From assembly GCA_964521425.1 (NCBI GenBank), contig CAZFRO010000004.1:85276-149275 (forward strand): DNA of 64,000 nt, written 5' to 3'. Each line of letters begins with the position of its first letter. The first letter of the stretch is position 1. This DNA is from Joyebacterum sp964521425. Its GTDB lineage: Bacteria; Joyebacterota; Joyebacteria; Joyebacterales; Joyebacteraceae. The notes under the pieces were generated by a model, which did no database searches, was not told the origin of the DNA, and saw only the letters and a program-made list of their open reading frames with translations. The translations under genes were made by a program, and so were the position numbers. Of this stretch, positions 63,921 to 64,000 are shown piece by piece.

Positions 63921-63929
63921 CGCTCTGGC

Positions 63930-63943
63930 GCAGGAATTCCTGC
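63930..63943. repeat. 14-bp perfect palindrome
   Basis: GCAGGAATTCCTGC is a perfect, loop-free palindrome, 70 bases upstream of the minus-strand promoter's transcription start region. It could be an operator or part of a mobile-element end. Confidence 0.35.
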
Positions 63944-64000
63944 AGTTAGACCATATGGAACGGTCGGGCTCGATCCTTTATCGTGGGTTGGCCGTTGCCG

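Larger units (their letters stand above)
63512..64000. other. Non-coding right end (489 bp)
   Basis: No protein-like frame is convincing here. The region contains a strong minus-strand promoter (63849-63877), a pair of imperfect direct repeats (63883 and 63906) and a 14-bp palindrome (63930-63943). The edge of the window cuts it off, so a gene or mobile element could begin just outside. Confidence 0.6.

Overview
This is a GC-rich (roughly 60%) bacterial scaffold with one 100-N gap. No plasmid, phage, CRISPR, rRNA or tRNA signal was seen. The gene content points to an uncultured lineage of the Fibrobacteres-Chlorobi-Bacteroidetes neighbourhood (Eisenbacteria, Krumholzibacteriota, Latescibacterota, Zixibacteria or similar). 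The main clue is six very large secreted proteins whose C-termini share a FlgD-like beta-sandwich tag (NP-F-N-P ... SGVYF ... VLLK), as seen in type IX secretion cargo and in FCB candidate phyla. The phylum assignment is inference.

Layout. 1-9 kb: a truncated LVIVD-repeat protein, then three exported tagged proteins (a C25 gingipain-like protein, an M14 carboxypeptidase-like protein, and a protein pairing a caspase-like His/Cys dyad with FG-GAP and ASPIC/UnbV modules). 9-17 kb, minus strand: addA and addB (double-strand break repair) behind two tandem ferritin-like diiron proteins; the N gap lies inside addA and appears artificial. 17-24 kb: ferredoxin, endonuclease III, indolepyruvate oxidoreductase iorAB, glutamine synthetase and an RfbB-type dehydratase. 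23.6-32.7 kb: a tagged secreted protein, rocA/pruA, a saccharopine/lysine dehydrogenase-like enzyme, a PutP-type Na+ symporter with a 31-residue membrane miniprotein in front of it, and a tagged metallophosphoesterase. 32.8-50.5 kb, plus strand: DUF4870, EamA transporter, His-rich ferredoxin, amidohydrolase, M20 peptidase, DUF493, TrmO, outer-membrane lipoprotein, alkyltransferase-like protein, M3 oligopeptidase, GH56-like protein, GT4 glycosyltransferase, 5'-nucleotidase-like lipoprotein, S9 glutamyl-endopeptidase-like enzyme, DUF3795, DUF374 acyltransferase and a double GNAT protein. 50.5-56.5 kb, minus strand: four uncharacterised membrane-protein genes directly downstream of lysine 6-aminotransferase, and an eIF2B-like protein. 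56.6-63.5 kb: an ABC-F ATPase convergent with a second, catalytically intact C25 peptidase. The last 0.5 kb is non-coding, with a strong minus-strand promoter and repeats that may mark a mobile-element end.

Together the genes describe a proteolytic, amino-acid-degrading heterotroph. Secreted peptidases (C25, M14, S9) and peptide hydrolases (M3, M20) release amino acids, a Na+ symporter may import them, and RocA, lysine aminotransferase, the lysine/saccharopine dehydrogenase homologue and IorAB degrade them, with GlnA handling ammonia. Several intergenic regions carry sigma-70-like promoters with 16-17 bp spacers, and three pairs of convergent genes are separated by strong hairpins.
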